From contig CAIOYC010000002.1 of NCBI GenBank assembly GCA_903862425.1, forward strand, positions 124,001 to 188,000: a stretch of 64,000 nucleotides of DNA. Reading direction: 5' to 3'. Below the pieces are notes generated by a model. The model was not told where the DNA came from and did no database searches. It was given only the letters and a program-made list of their open reading frames with translations. A program made the position numbers and the translations under genes. Shown piece by piece: positions 45,765-55,026 of this stretch. Numbering within the stretch: the stretch's first letter is position 1; each line of letters starts with the position of its first letter. This DNA is from an uncultured Caulobacterales bacterium (GTDB taxonomy: Bacteria; Pseudomonadota; Alphaproteobacteria; Caulobacterales; Caulobacteraceae).

Positions 45765-47033
45765 CTAAGCCAGCGCACGCCAGGCGATGTCGGTGCGGTG
45801 GAAGCCTTCGGGCCAATCGATGCGGGCGATGGCGCCATAGGCGCGTTGGCGGGCGATCTCGACCGTCTCCCCCCGCGCGCAGACGTTCAGCACCCGCCCT
45901 CCTGATGCCACGAGAGCGCCGTCCGCGCGGGTGTCCGTGCCCGCATGAAAGATCACCACGCCCTCGCCGAAGTCCTGGTCGGCGCCGCGGATAACCGAGC
46001 CCCTTTCCGGCGCCTCGGGATAGCCCCTGGCCGCCAGCACCACGCAGATCGCCGCCTCATCCGACCACACCGGCGCCGGCATGGACTTGAGGGCGCCCGT
46101 CGCGGCGGCGTGAAGATAGGGCAGCAAGTCGCTGGAAAGCCTCAGCATCAGGACCTGACATTCCGGGTCGCCAAAGCGGGCGTTGAACTCCACGAGGGAC
46201 GGCACGCCGTCCTCGATCATCAGCCCGGCGAACAGCACCCCGCGATAGGGCGCGCCCTCCGTCGTCATGCCGGTGACGGCAGGCTGGATCAGGGTGCGCT
46301 CGGCCAGGGCCAGCACCGCGTCGGTGGCCACGGGCGCGGGCGAATAGGTCCCCATGCCGCCCGTGTTCGGCCCCTGGTCGCCGTCATAGGCGCGCTTGTG
46401 ATCCTGCGCCGCGCCGAACAACAGGGCGTTCTCGCCATCGCACAAGGCGAACAGCGACGCCTCCTCCCCCTGCAGGAAGCCCTCGATCACCACCCGCGCG
46501 CCCGCGGCGCCGAAGCGGCCGCCCAGCATGTCGTCGATGGCCGCCTGCGCCTCGGCCCGGTCGGCCGCAATGACGACGCCCTTGCCGGCCGCGAGGCCAT
46601 CGGCCTTGATCACATAGGGCGGCCTGAACCCGTCCAGCGCCGCGCGGGCCGCTTCGGCGGTGTCGCAGGTGACGTGCGGAGCGGTCGGCAGGCGGTGGCG
46701 CTCGGCAAAGGCCTTGGAGAAGGCCTTGGAGGTTTCGAGCCGCGCCGCCGCCTGGGTTGGGCCGAAGCAGGGGATGCCGAGGTCGGCCAGCCTGTCAGCC
46801 AGGCCGACCTCCAGCGCCGCCTCCGGCCCCACCACCACGAGATCGGCGGCGATCTCGCGGGCCAGAGCCACCAGCGCCTCCACGTCGGTGACGCCGACGG
46901 GACGGCGCTCGCAAACGCCGGCGATGCCCGGATTACCCGGCGCGGCGACGAGGCGGGTCAGCAGGGGCGACTGGGCGATCTTCCAGGCCAGGGCGTGCTC
47001 GCGCCCGCCCGAGCCGATGAGGAGGACGTTCAT
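45765..47033 (-). CDS. purD: phosphoribosylamine-glycine ligase PurD
   Basis: Second enzyme of purine synthesis, joining 5-phosphoribosylamine and glycine with ATP. The 422-aa product has the start MNVLLIGSGGREHALAWKIA, ATP-grasp YVIKADGLAAGKGVVIA, GGMGTYSPAP and VEFNARFGDPECQ. Length and motifs are complete. Transcribed divergently-convergently between an APH-like kinase and a small exported protein; purD-xseA-DUF2093 proximity is common in alphaproteobacteria. Confidence 0.97.
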   Translation of the reverse strand: MNVLLIGSGGREHALAWKIAQSPLLTRLVAAPGNPGIAGVCERRPVGVTDVEALVALAREIAADLVVVGPEAALEVGLADRLADLGIPCFGPTQAAARLETSKAFSKAFAERHRLPTAPHVTCDTAEAARAALDGFRPPYVIKADGLAAGKGVVIAADRAEAQAAIDDMLGGRFGAAGARVVIEGFLQGEEASLFALCDGENALLFGAAQDHKRAYDGDQGPNTGGMGTYSPAPVATDAVLALAERTLIQPAVTGMTTEGAPYRGVLFAGLMIEDGVPSLVEFNARFGDPECQVLMLRLSSDLLPYLHAAATGALKSMPAPVWSDEAAICVVLAARGYPEAPERGSVIRGADQDFGEGVVIFHAGTDTRADGALVASGGRVLNVCARGETVEIARQRAYGAIARIDWPEGFHRTDIAWRALA

Positions 47034-47075
47034 GCCCGCCCTGTGGCGCGTGGACCGGCGCCGGTCAAGCGGGCC

Positions 47076-47489
47076 TCATTCACGGACGGCGGTGAAGGAT
47101 CCCTTGTGGCCGGGCGCGACCGCCTCGCCGGTGATGGTGTCGCCCGCCAGCACGCCGGCATAGCTGGCCGTGAACGGGATCAAAAGGAAGTGAGTCCGGT
47201 AGGCGAAGCTCACCCGGTCGCCCTGCACAGTACCGGCGGTCAGGGCGTGGCTGCCCTGGGGTTTGTGCTGCGCGTCGTTGGTCGCCACGTCCGTACAGAT
47301 GCCGCCCAGACGGTCGCCAGTCTGCACCAGCTTGCAGTTCAGCATGAAAGCGAAGGTCTCGACCTTGGCGGACAGCCGCCAGGATCCGGTCAGGTCCGTC
47401 GCGGCGGCGACGGGGGAAGCGGTCCCGGCGACTAGGACGAAGAGGGCAAGGACAAGTGCGGGCGCGGGGACGGGGGCGAGCGGCTTCAT
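47076..47489 (-). CDS. small exported protein, function unknown
   Basis: 137-aa protein with a signal peptide ([20 protein letters not shown]) and a beta-rich mature part of about 108 residues ([20 protein letters not shown], then [17 protein letters not shown]). Two cysteines (LNCKL, GGICTD) may pair. It looks like a small lipocalin/beta-barrel-like periplasmic protein; no family is claimed. 42 bp upstream of purD on the same strand; divergent from xseA. Confidence 0.72.
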   Translation of the reverse strand: MKPLAPVPAPALVLALFVLVAGTASPVAAATDLTGSWRLSAKVETFAFMLNCKLVQTGDRLGGICTDVATNDAQHKPQGSHALTAGTVQGDRVSFAYRTHFLLIPFTASYAGVLAGDTITGEAVAPGHKGSFTAVRE

Positions 47490-47583
47490 CGGTCGTTGGC
47501 TCCATTTTCGGCAGCTACGCCCAAAACCGTGCGACGGTTGCGCCGCCCTGCCCTTGGCGCACCGGAGCGCCTATCTTTCCTCC

Positions 47584-49023
47584 ATGAGCCTGGTCGAATC
47601 AGAAGGGACCGCCGCGCCGGCGGGCAACGCCGCCGCCTATTCGGTGTCGGAACTGGCCTTCGCGCTGAAGCGAACCATCGAGGACGCCTATGGCTTCGTG
47701 CGCCTGCGAGGCGAGATATCCAAAGTCACCCGCCACGCCTCCGGCCACATCTATCTCAGCCTGAAGGACGACAAGTCCGCCATCGATGCGGTGGTGTGGA
47801 AAGGCTCGGTGCGCGGACTGCAATGCCAGCCGGAGACCGGGCTGGAGGTGATCGTCACCGGGCGGATCACCACCTATCCGGCCCGCTCTTCCTACCAGAT
47901 GGTGATCGAGAGCATGGAGCCGGCGGGGGTCGGCGCCCTTTTGGCCCAGCTCGAACGTCTGAAGGCGAAGATGCAGGCGGAAGGCCTGTTCGAGGCCGCC
48001 CGCAAGCGCGCCCTGCCGACCTCTCCCGCCGTGATCGGCGTCATCACCAGTCCGACCGGGGCGGTGATCCGCGACATCCTGCACCGCATCCGCGACCGCT
48101 GGCCCTGCCGGGTCATGGTCTGGCCGGTGGTGGTGCAGGGGGCCGAAGCGGCGGCCCAGGTGGCGGCGGCCGTGCGCGGCTTCAATGCGCTCGACGGAAG
48201 TGGCGACCTGCCCCGGCCGGAGCTGATCATCGTCGCTCGGGGCGGCGGCTCCATCGAGGACCTGTGGCCCTTCAACGACGAGGCCCTGGCCCGCACGGTT
48301 GCGGCCAGCGCCATTCCGCTGATCTCGGCGGTGGGGCACGAGACCGACACAACCCTGATCGACTTCGTCTCCGATCGGCGCGCGCCCACGCCCACGGCGG
48401 CGGCAGAGATGGCCACCCCAGTGCTGGCGGACCTCAAGGCTACCGTGCTGAACTTCGAGCAACGCACGGCTCGGTGCATTCAGCGGGCCATGGAGCTGCG
48501 CCGCGCCCGGCTGGACGGCGCCTCGCGCGGCCTGCCCCGGCCCGAGGCCCTGCTGGGGCTGGCCAGCCAACGGTTCGACCTCGCCGCCGGACGGCTCACC
48601 GCTGGGCTCAGCCGCAACGTGGCGGCGCATGAGCGCGACCTCGTTCGCACCGCCGCGCGGCTCACACCGCAGCAGTTGCAGCGCCCCATCATCCTGCGCG
48701 CCGAACGGCTGGCGAGTCTGACCCCACGCCTCGATGCGGCGACCCGGCGGCTGGTGGAACGACGCGAGGAGCGGCTCGAGCGGGCCGACCGCTTGCTGCG
48801 CTCCCTCCACCCGGAGGCGCCCCTAGCGCGGGGCTTCGCGTTGGTGCGCAAGCCCGACGGGACGCTGGTGCGCTCAGCGGCCGTCTTGAAGCCGGGCGAT
48901 GCCGTCAGCCTGAAATTCGCCGACGGCTCGGCCGACGCGACGGTGGATGGCGCGCCCCCGCGCCCGGCTGAACGGAAGCCGGCGCCGCAAAAAGGCAACC
49001 CCGACCAGGGAAATCTATTCTGA
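47584..49023 (+). CDS. xseA: exodeoxyribonuclease VII large subunit XseA
   Basis: 479-aa catalytic subunit of ExoVII, a single-strand DNA nuclease. N-terminal OB fold (about residues 17-115, [20 protein letters not shown] and [20 protein letters not shown]), catalytic core with [36 protein letters not shown] and [20 protein letters not shown], then the coiled-coil region and a C-terminal domain ending near [11 protein letters not shown] 47584 gives the normal length; the upstream in-frame extension crosses the divergent gene and was rejected. No xseB is seen here. Confidence 0.96.
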   Translation: MSLVESEGTAAPAGNAAAYSVSELAFALKRTIEDAYGFVRLRGEISKVTRHASGHIYLSLKDDKSAIDAVVWKGSVRGLQCQPETGLEVIVTGRITTYPARSSYQMVIESMEPAGVGALLAQLERLKAKMQAEGLFEAARKRALPTSPAVIGVITSPTGAVIRDILHRIRDRWPCRVMVWPVVVQGAEAAAQVAAAVRGFNALDGSGDLPRPELIIVARGGGSIEDLWPFNDEALARTVAASAIPLISAVGHETDTTLIDFVSDRRAPTPTAAAEMATPVLADLKATVLNFEQRTARCIQRAMELRRARLDGASRGLPRPEALLGLASQRFDLAAGRLTAGLSRNVAAHERDLVRTAARLTPQQLQRPIILRAERLASLTPRLDAATRRLVERREERLERADRLLRSLHPEAPLARGFALVRKPDGTLVRSAAVLKPGDAVSLKFADGSADATVDGAPPRPAERKPAPQKGNPDQGNLF

Positions 49024-49081
49024 ATCGGGGTTTGCATCGCCCAGGGTTTGCGCCGCCCCGGCAAAGCATTACAATCGCGTC

Positions 49082-49297
49082 ATGAACGCCTTCGACCGCA
49101 ACCTCGATGGACCCGCCTCCGTACATTACGGAGACGGCGAATTCGTCGTCCTCAAGCCCGGCCGCTACGTCGTCTGCGCCGTCTCGGGCAAGCGTGTACC
49201 GCTCGAGACCCTGCGCTACTGGAACGCTGAACTTCAGGAAGCCTATGCCGGACCCGAGGAGGCCCTGGCCCGATGGAAAGAGCTGCAGGCCGCTTGA
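49082..49297 (+). CDS. DUF2093 protein, 71 aa
   Basis: Small alphaproteobacterial DUF2093 protein of unknown function. The family core YGDGEFVVLKPGRYVVCAVS and GKRVPLETLRYWNAELQEAY is clear. ATG 49082 was chosen; an upstream in-frame extension overlaps the xseA end. Its stop codon lies inside the start region of the M23 peptidase gene. Confidence 0.88.
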   Translation: MNAFDRNLDGPASVHYGDGEFVVLKPGRYVVCAVSGKRVPLETLRYWNAELQEAYAGPEEALARWKELQAA

Positions 49298-50145
49298 TCG
49301 ATCGCCGCGGAGCCCTCGCCGGTCTAGGCGCACTCGCGGCGGCCAGCACCGGCGCAGGCGCGTTTGCGACTGAGACTGCAGCGCCGGCCAGGCTGGTTCA
49401 GGGCGGTTTCGCCTTCGGCCGGACCAAGCCTCGCGCTCCCATCTCCGTCGATGGCCAGACCTTGGGCGTCACCTCGAGGAGCGGCCTTTATCTCGTCGGC
49501 TTCGATCGCGACGCCCCCGCCACGACGGTTTTCGGCGCCTATGTAGGCGGCCAGTGGCGTACCCGGACCGAAACCATCGCGCCGGTGAGCTACGACATCC
49601 AGCACGTTGACGGTCTGCCGCCGGAGACGGTCACGCCGACCAAGCCCGACATCATCGCCCGCATCGCCGCCGAGCGGGTGAAGAAGGTCGCCGCCGCCGA
49701 GTCCCGCGACGACAGCGAGGACTTTAAGGACGGCTTCATCCTGCCGCTGGACCATCCCATCCGCACCTCGCCCTTCGGCGTGCAGCGTGTACTGAACGGA
49801 GAGCCAAAGCCGCCGCACTACGGTCTCGATCTCGCCGCGCCTCAGGGAACGCCGATCCATGCGCCGGCGCCGGGCTTGGTGGTGTTGGCCGAGCCGGACC
49901 TGTTCCTGGAGGGCGGCCTCGTCATGATCGACCACGGCCAGGGGCTGATCAGCTTCTACCTGCACCAGTCGCGGGTCGTCGCGAAAGCCGGCGAGCGGGT
50001 GCGGCGCGGCGAGGTGATTGGCGAGGTGGGCATGAAGGGTCGGGCCACCGGGCCTCACCTCTGCTGGCGTCTAGGCTGGCGCGGGCGACACATGGATCCC
50101 AGCCTGTTGATCGGCGCCGCAGCCCCGGCCACACTCACGGGCTGA
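49273..50145 (+). CDS. M23/LytM-like peptidase with altered metal motif
   Basis: 290-aa exported LytM-fold protein with a signal sequence (RRGALAGLGALAAASTGAGA). The first metal motif is normal (HYGLDLAAP, His-x3-Asp) but the second HxH is HLC (TGPHLCWRLGWRGRHMDP). The altered motif may abolish or change peptidase activity, as in LytM-type activators such as EnvC/DipM; catalytic activity is uncertain. The start may be ATG 49273 or TTG 49294, which would form a TTGA overlap with the DUF2093 stop. Confidence 0.87.
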   Translation: MERAAGRLIDRRGALAGLGALAAASTGAGAFATETAAPARLVQGGFAFGRTKPRAPISVDGQTLGVTSRSGLYLVGFDRDAPATTVFGAYVGGQWRTRTETIAPVSYDIQHVDGLPPETVTPTKPDIIARIAAERVKKVAAAESRDDSEDFKDGFILPLDHPIRTSPFGVQRVLNGEPKPPHYGLDLAAPQGTPIHAPAPGLVVLAEPDLFLEGGLVMIDHGQGLISFYLHQSRVVAKAGERVRRGEVIGEVGMKGRATGPHLCWRLGWRGRHMDPSLLIGAAAPATLTG

Positions 50146-50218
50146 ACAGCGATGAACCACGTGGTAACGGATATGAAGGGTGGACTGCCCATGATGGGTC
50201 CAAATAGGTTCTGATCGT

Positions 50219-50779
50219 ATGGGCGGCCTCGAAAATCTCCGCGTCCTTCTGGTGGACGACAATCAGCACATGCGGGCCATCGTCACCACGGTGCTGGCGG
50301 GTGTGGGCGTCCGCAACGTGCGCGAAAGCCGCGACGGCGCCGAAGCGCTGGAGGTCCTGCGCGACTGGCCGGCCGACGTGGCCATCGTCGATTTCCAGAT
50401 GTTGCCCATCGACGGGGTCGAGTTCACCCGCATGGTCCGCAACGCGCCAGACAGCAAGAACCCCTACCTCCCGATCGTCATGATGACCGGCCACTCGGAA
50501 AAGACCCGGGTGATGGAGGCGCGTGACGCGGGCGTGACCGAATTCGTGGCCAAGCCGCTCACCGCCAAATCCGTGCTGGAGCGATTGCAGGCGGTGATCT
50601 ATCGCCCCCGCCCGTTCGTGCGCTCGGGCGACTATTTCGGCCCCGACCGGCGGCGGCGCGACGATCCCACCTATACCGGCCCCTGGCTGCGCGCCGCCGA
50701 CAACGGCAAGGCCCCTGCCGGTCGCCCCGCCACCGCCACGCAGTCGCCCGGAGACAACATGCAGTGGGACGAGGCCTGA
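50219..50779 (+). CDS. single-domain receiver (CheY-like) response regulator
   Basis: 186-aa protein with a receiver domain (residues 6-128): acidic pair Asp13/Asp14, phosphoacceptor Asp58 in VAIVDFQMLP, Thr in MMTGHSEK and Lys in FVAKPL. It has no DNA-binding domain; the 58-residue tail is basic then disordered (FGPDRRRRDDPTYTGPWL), a tail shared by alphaproteobacterial receivers of this kind. No partner kinase is adjacent. Likely works through protein contacts. Confidence 0.9.
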   Translation: MGGLENLRVLLVDDNQHMRAIVTTVLAGVGVRNVRESRDGAEALEVLRDWPADVAIVDFQMLPIDGVEFTRMVRNAPDSKNPYLPIVMMTGHSEKTRVMEARDAGVTEFVAKPLTAKSVLERLQAVIYRPRPFVRSGDYFGPDRRRRDDPTYTGPWLRAADNGKAPAGRPATATQSPGDNMQWDEA

Positions 50780-51456
50780 CCCTCAGCGAGGACGGCGCCG
50801 AGCACATCCCCTCGGCCCTGTGCCCGACGATCCTGACGGACATCTCCACTGCCCTCGCCAGCCAGTCGTCTGATCGGGCGGGTACTCGGCTTTTTGCCCT
50901 GGCCGGTCTTCAGCGTTTCCTACAGGCGGACGGCGCTATCGGTTCAATCGCTACTTTTCGTCTTGGCGTGGCTGTCCGAGCGGTGCGCGCCATCCTATTC
51001 GATAAGACGCTCGCAACGAACTGGGCGCTTCCCTGGCATCAGGACCGCACGATCGCCGTAAGGCAGAAGATCGAAGTGGATGGCTTCGGCCCTTGGAGCC
51101 GCAAGCAGGGTGTGCTGCACGTGGAGCCGCCTTCGGAACTGCTGGCGCGGATGCTCACCTTGAGGCTGCACCTAGACCCGGTGGACGCCGACAACGCCCC
51201 GCTACTGATCGCACCCGGATCGCATCGATTGGGACGGCTCGCCGAGCCGGATATTCCTGCTGTCGTCGCCCGTTGCGGCTCCCACGCCTGCTTGGCCGAG
51301 GTGGGCGATGGCTGGATCTATGCCACAGCAATCTTGCATGCATCGGAAGCAGCCGCCCAACCCAGAAGGCGTAGGGTGCTACAAATCGATTTCGCCGCGG
51401 AAGATTTGCCGGGCGGGCTCGAATGGCTGGGTCTGAACGCGAACCTCGACGTTTGA
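50764..51456 (+). CDS. phytanoyl-CoA dioxygenase (PhyH)-like protein
   Basis: 230-aa Fe(II)/2-oxoglutarate oxygenase-fold protein. The metal ligands His-x-Asp are in LPWHQDRTIAV, and the distal His in ATAILHASEAA; a conserved LHLDPVDADNAPLLIAPGSH lies between. The start is GTG 50764, overlapping the receiver gene by 16 bases. The composition is slightly lower in GC than the neighbours. Substrate unknown. Confidence 0.82.
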   Translation: MGRGLTLSEDGAEHIPSALCPTILTDISTALASQSSDRAGTRLFALAGLQRFLQADGAIGSIATFRLGVAVRAVRAILFDKTLATNWALPWHQDRTIAVRQKIEVDGFGPWSRKQGVLHVEPPSELLARMLTLRLHLDPVDADNAPLLIAPGSHRLGRLAEPDIPAVVARCGSHACLAEVGDGWIYATAILHASEAAAQPRRRRVLQIDFAAEDLPGGLEWLGLNANLDV

Positions 51457-51501
51457 CGCCGCCGCCGCCGTCGCCCCATAGTCGGGCGACGGGGGTTTTC
51501 G

Positions 51502-53187
51502 ATGCGACAGCTTCAGCGGCGACTGGTTGGACTTCTGGCGGCGATGGCTGCCGTGCCCCTGCTCGGCGCCGCCGATCCCGACGCCTCGGCGCCCGCCAAG
51601 CCCGCCGCCGACGGGACCATCTGCCATTCCGACGCCAAGGAGGACGAAGCCCCGCCAGCCAAGGCGCTGCTCACCGGCTACGGCACGGGCGGGTTCAAGA
51701 TCACCACTGCCAGCCCCGAGGCCCAGGCCTATTTCGACAACGGCATGCAGCTGGCCCACGCCTTCGCCCACAAGGCGGCGATCGGGGCGTTCAAGCGCGC
51801 CGAGCAACTGGATCCCACCTGCGCCATGTGCGCCTGGGGCGAGGCCTGGTCGCGCGGCCCGACGATCAACTACCCCATCGAAAAGAAAGAGCAGGCCGAG
51901 CTGATCAAACTGGCGGACAAGGCCGCTGTGCTCGGCGTCAACGGCACGCCGAAGGAAAAGGCGCTGATCGCCGCCCTGCAGAAGCGCTATCACAATGGCG
52001 GCGGCGGCGGCCGAGGCGACGACGCCTTCGCCCACGCCATGGACGATCTGGTCAAGGCCAACCCCGAAGACAACGAGATCGCCATCATCGCCGCCGACGC
52101 CTGGATGATCCCGGCCGTCTCCAAGGACGGAACGCCCAACCTCGACCGGCCGAGCGACATCCTGAAGACCGTGCTGGCCCGCTCGCCCGAGGATACCGGA
52201 GCGATCCACTTCTATATCCACGTCACCGAGATGCGGAATGTGGGCGTGGACGCCCTGCCCTATGCGCTGAAACTGCAGGCCCTGTCGCCCAAGGCCAGCC
52301 ACCTCGTGCACATGCCCTCGCATACCTATTTCTGGGCCGGGCGCTACCAGTTGGCCGAACAGGCCAACCTCGATGCCGTGGAGCTCGACAAGCAGAACGC
52401 CGAACGGCTGAAACCGAAGGACGGTGTGTTCGGCCTCGTCTACCATGGGCATAACGTCCAGTACGGCGAGGGCGGGGCGCTGCTGGACGGCGACGCCAAA
52501 GGCGGCCTCTCCCTTGCCTCGGCCGAGGTGGCGGAGCTGCCGCGGGTAAAACCCGACAAGCCGTGGGAGCAGATCGGCCTCGGCACGGCCTATTTTGTCT
52601 ACGGCCGCTATGGATCGCCTGAAGAGGTGGCGGGCCTGGCCCAACCGGACGCCAAGCTCGGCTACGCCACCGCCATGTGGCGCTATGGCCGTGGCGAGGC
52701 GGCGGCGCGGGCGGGCGACGTGGCCAAGGTGAAGGCCGAGGCGGCCGCCATCGGCGCGCTGCGTCCCGACATGAAAGCGTTCGGCGCCTTCGGCGACAAG
52801 GCCAGGAGCATCATCGAGGTGGCGCGCCTGGTGCTGGTGGGACGGGCGGCCATACTCGAGAAACGCCACGGCGACGCGGAGACCGCCTATCGCAAGGCGG
52901 CGGATCTGCAGGAGAAGACCCTGGGCCAAGGCGGCGATCCGCCCATCTGGTGGTATCCGGTGCGTCGCAGCCTCGCCGCCGCGCTTCTCGCCGACGGCAA
53001 GATCAAGCCGGCCGAGACCGAGGCGCGCGCCGCCCTCACCCGTTGGCCCTATGACCCGATGAGCCTGCGCATCATGGCCGATGTCCACACCGCCAATGGC
53101 GAGGGCGAAGCGGCGAAGCAGCAGCTCGACTACGCCCGCTCCAACTGGACCGGCGACATCACCAAGGTCCCGCTTGCGCTGATGTAA
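51502..53187 (+). CDS. exported TPR-repeat protein
   Basis: 561-aa protein with a signal peptide (RRLVGLLAAMAAVPLLGA) and repeated TPR-like helices (AYFDNGMQLAHAFAHKAAIG, CAMCAWGEAWSRGPTINYP, VHMPSHTYFWAGRYQLAEQA, AETAYRKAADLQEKTLGQ). Conserved His/Cys residues in PTCAMCAWGEA and HVTEMRNVG occur widely in this family, whose function is not known. It may take part in periplasmic complexes. Confidence 0.8.
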   Translation: MRQLQRRLVGLLAAMAAVPLLGAADPDASAPAKPAADGTICHSDAKEDEAPPAKALLTGYGTGGFKITTASPEAQAYFDNGMQLAHAFAHKAAIGAFKRAEQLDPTCAMCAWGEAWSRGPTINYPIEKKEQAELIKLADKAAVLGVNGTPKEKALIAALQKRYHNGGGGGRGDDAFAHAMDDLVKANPEDNEIAIIAADAWMIPAVSKDGTPNLDRPSDILKTVLARSPEDTGAIHFYIHVTEMRNVGVDALPYALKLQALSPKASHLVHMPSHTYFWAGRYQLAEQANLDAVELDKQNAERLKPKDGVFGLVYHGHNVQYGEGGALLDGDAKGGLSLASAEVAELPRVKPDKPWEQIGLGTAYFVYGRYGSPEEVAGLAQPDAKLGYATAMWRYGRGEAAARAGDVAKVKAEAAAIGALRPDMKAFGAFGDKARSIIEVARLVLVGRAAILEKRHGDAETAYRKAADLQEKTLGQGGDPPIWWYPVRRSLAAALLADGKIKPAETEARAALTRWPYDPMSLRIMADVHTANGEGEAAKQQLDYARSNWTGDITKVPLALM

Positions 53188-53193
53188 CCCGGC

Positions 53194-54105
53194 TTACGTC
53201 TCGGCATAGTCCTCCTGAGGCCAGCGTTTGTGGACCCAGAACCATTCGGCGGGACGCTCGCGCACCTTGGCCTCGACATAGGCGTTGATGGCGGCCACGC
53301 CCGCCTGCACGTCTCGCTCCCGGTCGCCGGTGTTGGTCAGCGGGATGGGCTCGTCCACGATCACCCGGAAGCGGGCCCTGGGCAGGCGCTGGACCCACAT
53401 GGGCTGGAGCACCGCACCGAAGCGCAGAGCCACCCGCGTGGGCGCCCCGGCCGTATGCACGGTGCGGCCAAAGAAGGGCGCGGCGATGCCGGTGTTGAAC
53501 TTCTGGTCGTTGAGGAAGGAGACCGACTGGCCGTCCTTCAGCGTCTCCAGCAGTTCGCGCGAGCCCAGCCCGCCCTTGGGCGCGAACAGGGTGACGCCGT
53601 AGCGGGCGCGGGTCCTTATGATCCGCGCGTCGATATGGGGGTTGTTGGCGGCGCGATAGGTGACGCGGCAGGGCACACCGGCATCGACGATGGCCGCCGC
53701 CATCACCTCCCAGTTGGCGAAGTGACCGGAGATCAGCACCGCCGGCTCGCCCGACCGCGCGATGGCCACGAGGCGTTCGCGGCCCACCACCTCGACCCGG
53801 CCCCGAGAAGGAGTCAGCCGATCGGTGAGCGGGAATTCGAAGAAGGTGCGCCCGAGATTATCCCATTGGGCGTCGAGCAGTTCAGCGCGCTGCTGCGGCG
53901 TCCAGTCCGGGAAGGCGAGCTCGATATTCCGGCGCGCGATCTTGGCCGAGCCGGTCATGGGACCCAGCCGCCGCATGAGCCACCCACCTGCGGCGGAAAC
54001 CCATTCGACAGGTAGAAAACGCACGACGGCGCTGGCGGCATCGACCGCAATAGCCTCCAGCCGCCAGGACAGATCACGGGAAAACGCTACGCGGCGAACG
54101 GCCAT
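53194..54105 (-). CDS. LpxL/HtrB-type lipid A acyltransferase family protein
   Basis: 303-aa inner-membrane LPLAT enzyme that would transfer a secondary acyl chain to lipid A (or ornithine-type lipids). The HX4E catalytic motif is HFANWE (His128, Glu133) within LISGHFANWEVMAAAIV; other blocks are RTFFEFPL, YRAANNPHID and VSFLNDQKFNTG. It is within 9 kb of lpxK, waaA and msbA. The LpxL, LpxM or VlmA-like subtype is not resolved. Confidence 0.9.
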   Translation of the reverse strand: MAVRRVAFSRDLSWRLEAIAVDAASAVVRFLPVEWVSAAGGWLMRRLGPMTGSAKIARRNIELAFPDWTPQQRAELLDAQWDNLGRTFFEFPLTDRLTPSRGRVEVVGRERLVAIARSGEPAVLISGHFANWEVMAAAIVDAGVPCRVTYRAANNPHIDARIIRTRARYGVTLFAPKGGLGSRELLETLKDGQSVSFLNDQKFNTGIAAPFFGRTVHTAGAPTRVALRFGAVLQPMWVQRLPRARFRVIVDEPIPLTNTGDRERDVQAGVAAINAYVEAKVRERPAEWFWVHKRWPQEDYAET

Positions 54106-54189
54106 ACGCGGTCAATTATGATCTGCCCCCGCGCCTCGCAACGGCGAAAAAGCTGAGCGATTGCAGCGTCCGCCGGGGTGTGGCGCCGG

Positions 54190-55026
54190 CTACACGCCCA
54201 CCATGGTCCGCACCTCCCCGGGAGTTACGCCCCGGGCGCGCAGGTCGGCGAGGCGGCCGGTGGCGTCGCGCTTGGCGAAGCGCTTTCCGTCAGGGCCGAG
54301 GATCAGGCGGTGGTGACGATAGGCCGGCGTCGGCAGGCCGAGCAGGGCCTGCAGCAAACGCTGGATATGCACCGCGTCCTTCAGGTCCTCACCCCGGATC
54401 ACATGGTTCACGCCCTGAAGCGCGTCGTCCACCACCGAGGCCAGGTGATAGGCCACGCCCACATCCTTGCGGGCGAGCACCACGTCGCCCGCCGTATCGG
54501 GTCGGGCGAGCTGTTCGCCTAGATCGAGGTCGATATAGGTAAGCCGGTCATAAACCACGCCCAGCCGGTCGCGCGCCGCCGCCCGGGATAGTCGCCAGGC
54601 GAAGGGCGCGGCCCGCGCCAATAGTTCCGCCTCCTCTGCTTCAGGCAGCGGCGCGCTCCGAAAGGCCTGCTCCGGTCCATGCGGCGCGGACGCGGCGGCC
54701 TCGGCCACCTCCTTGCGGGTACGGAAGCACCGGTAGAGCACGCCTAGCCCGCGCAGCCGTTCCAGCGCGGCCTCATAGTCGGCCATGTGCTCGGACTGAC
54801 GGCGAACCGGCGCCTCCCAGTCGATCCCCAGCCAGTTCAGGTCGTCATAGATGGCCTGCTCGAACTCGGGCCTACAGCGGGTCCGGTCGATATCCTCGAT
54901 GCGCAGAATAAAGCGTCCGCCCGCAGCCTTCGCCGCTTCAAAGGCCGTCAGAGCGGAATAGGCGTGGCCGAGGTGCAGCGGCCCCGTGGGCGAAGGGGCG
55001 AAACGGGTCGTGAAATCGGGGCTCAG
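54190..55026 (-). CDS. gluQ: glutamyl-Q tRNA(Asp) synthetase GluQRS
   Basis: Enzyme that attaches glutamate to queuosine in tRNA(Asp), a GluRS paralogue without anticodon-binding domain. The HIGH-like motif PSPTGPLHLGHAYSALTA, RIEDIDRTRC, and KMSKS-like GKRFAKRD are visible. Of the zinc cysteines only the one in YRCFRTRKE remains. No ATG, GTG or TTG is available near the expected start; the CTG at 55026, which forms a CTGA overlap with the tetR stop, gives 278 aa and is proposed. Confidence 0.85.
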   Translation of the reverse strand: MSPDFTTRFAPSPTGPLHLGHAYSALTAFEAAKAAGGRFILRIEDIDRTRCRPEFEQAIYDDLNWLGIDWEAPVRRQSEHMADYEAALERLRGLGVLYRCFRTRKEVAEAAASAPHGPEQAFRSAPLPEAEEAELLARAAPFAWRLSRAAARDRLGVVYDRLTYIDLDLGEQLARPDTAGDVVLARKDVGVAYHLASVVDDALQGVNHVIRGEDLKDAVHIQRLLQALLGLPTPAYRHHRLILGPDGKRFAKRDATGRLADLRARGVTPGEVRTMVGV

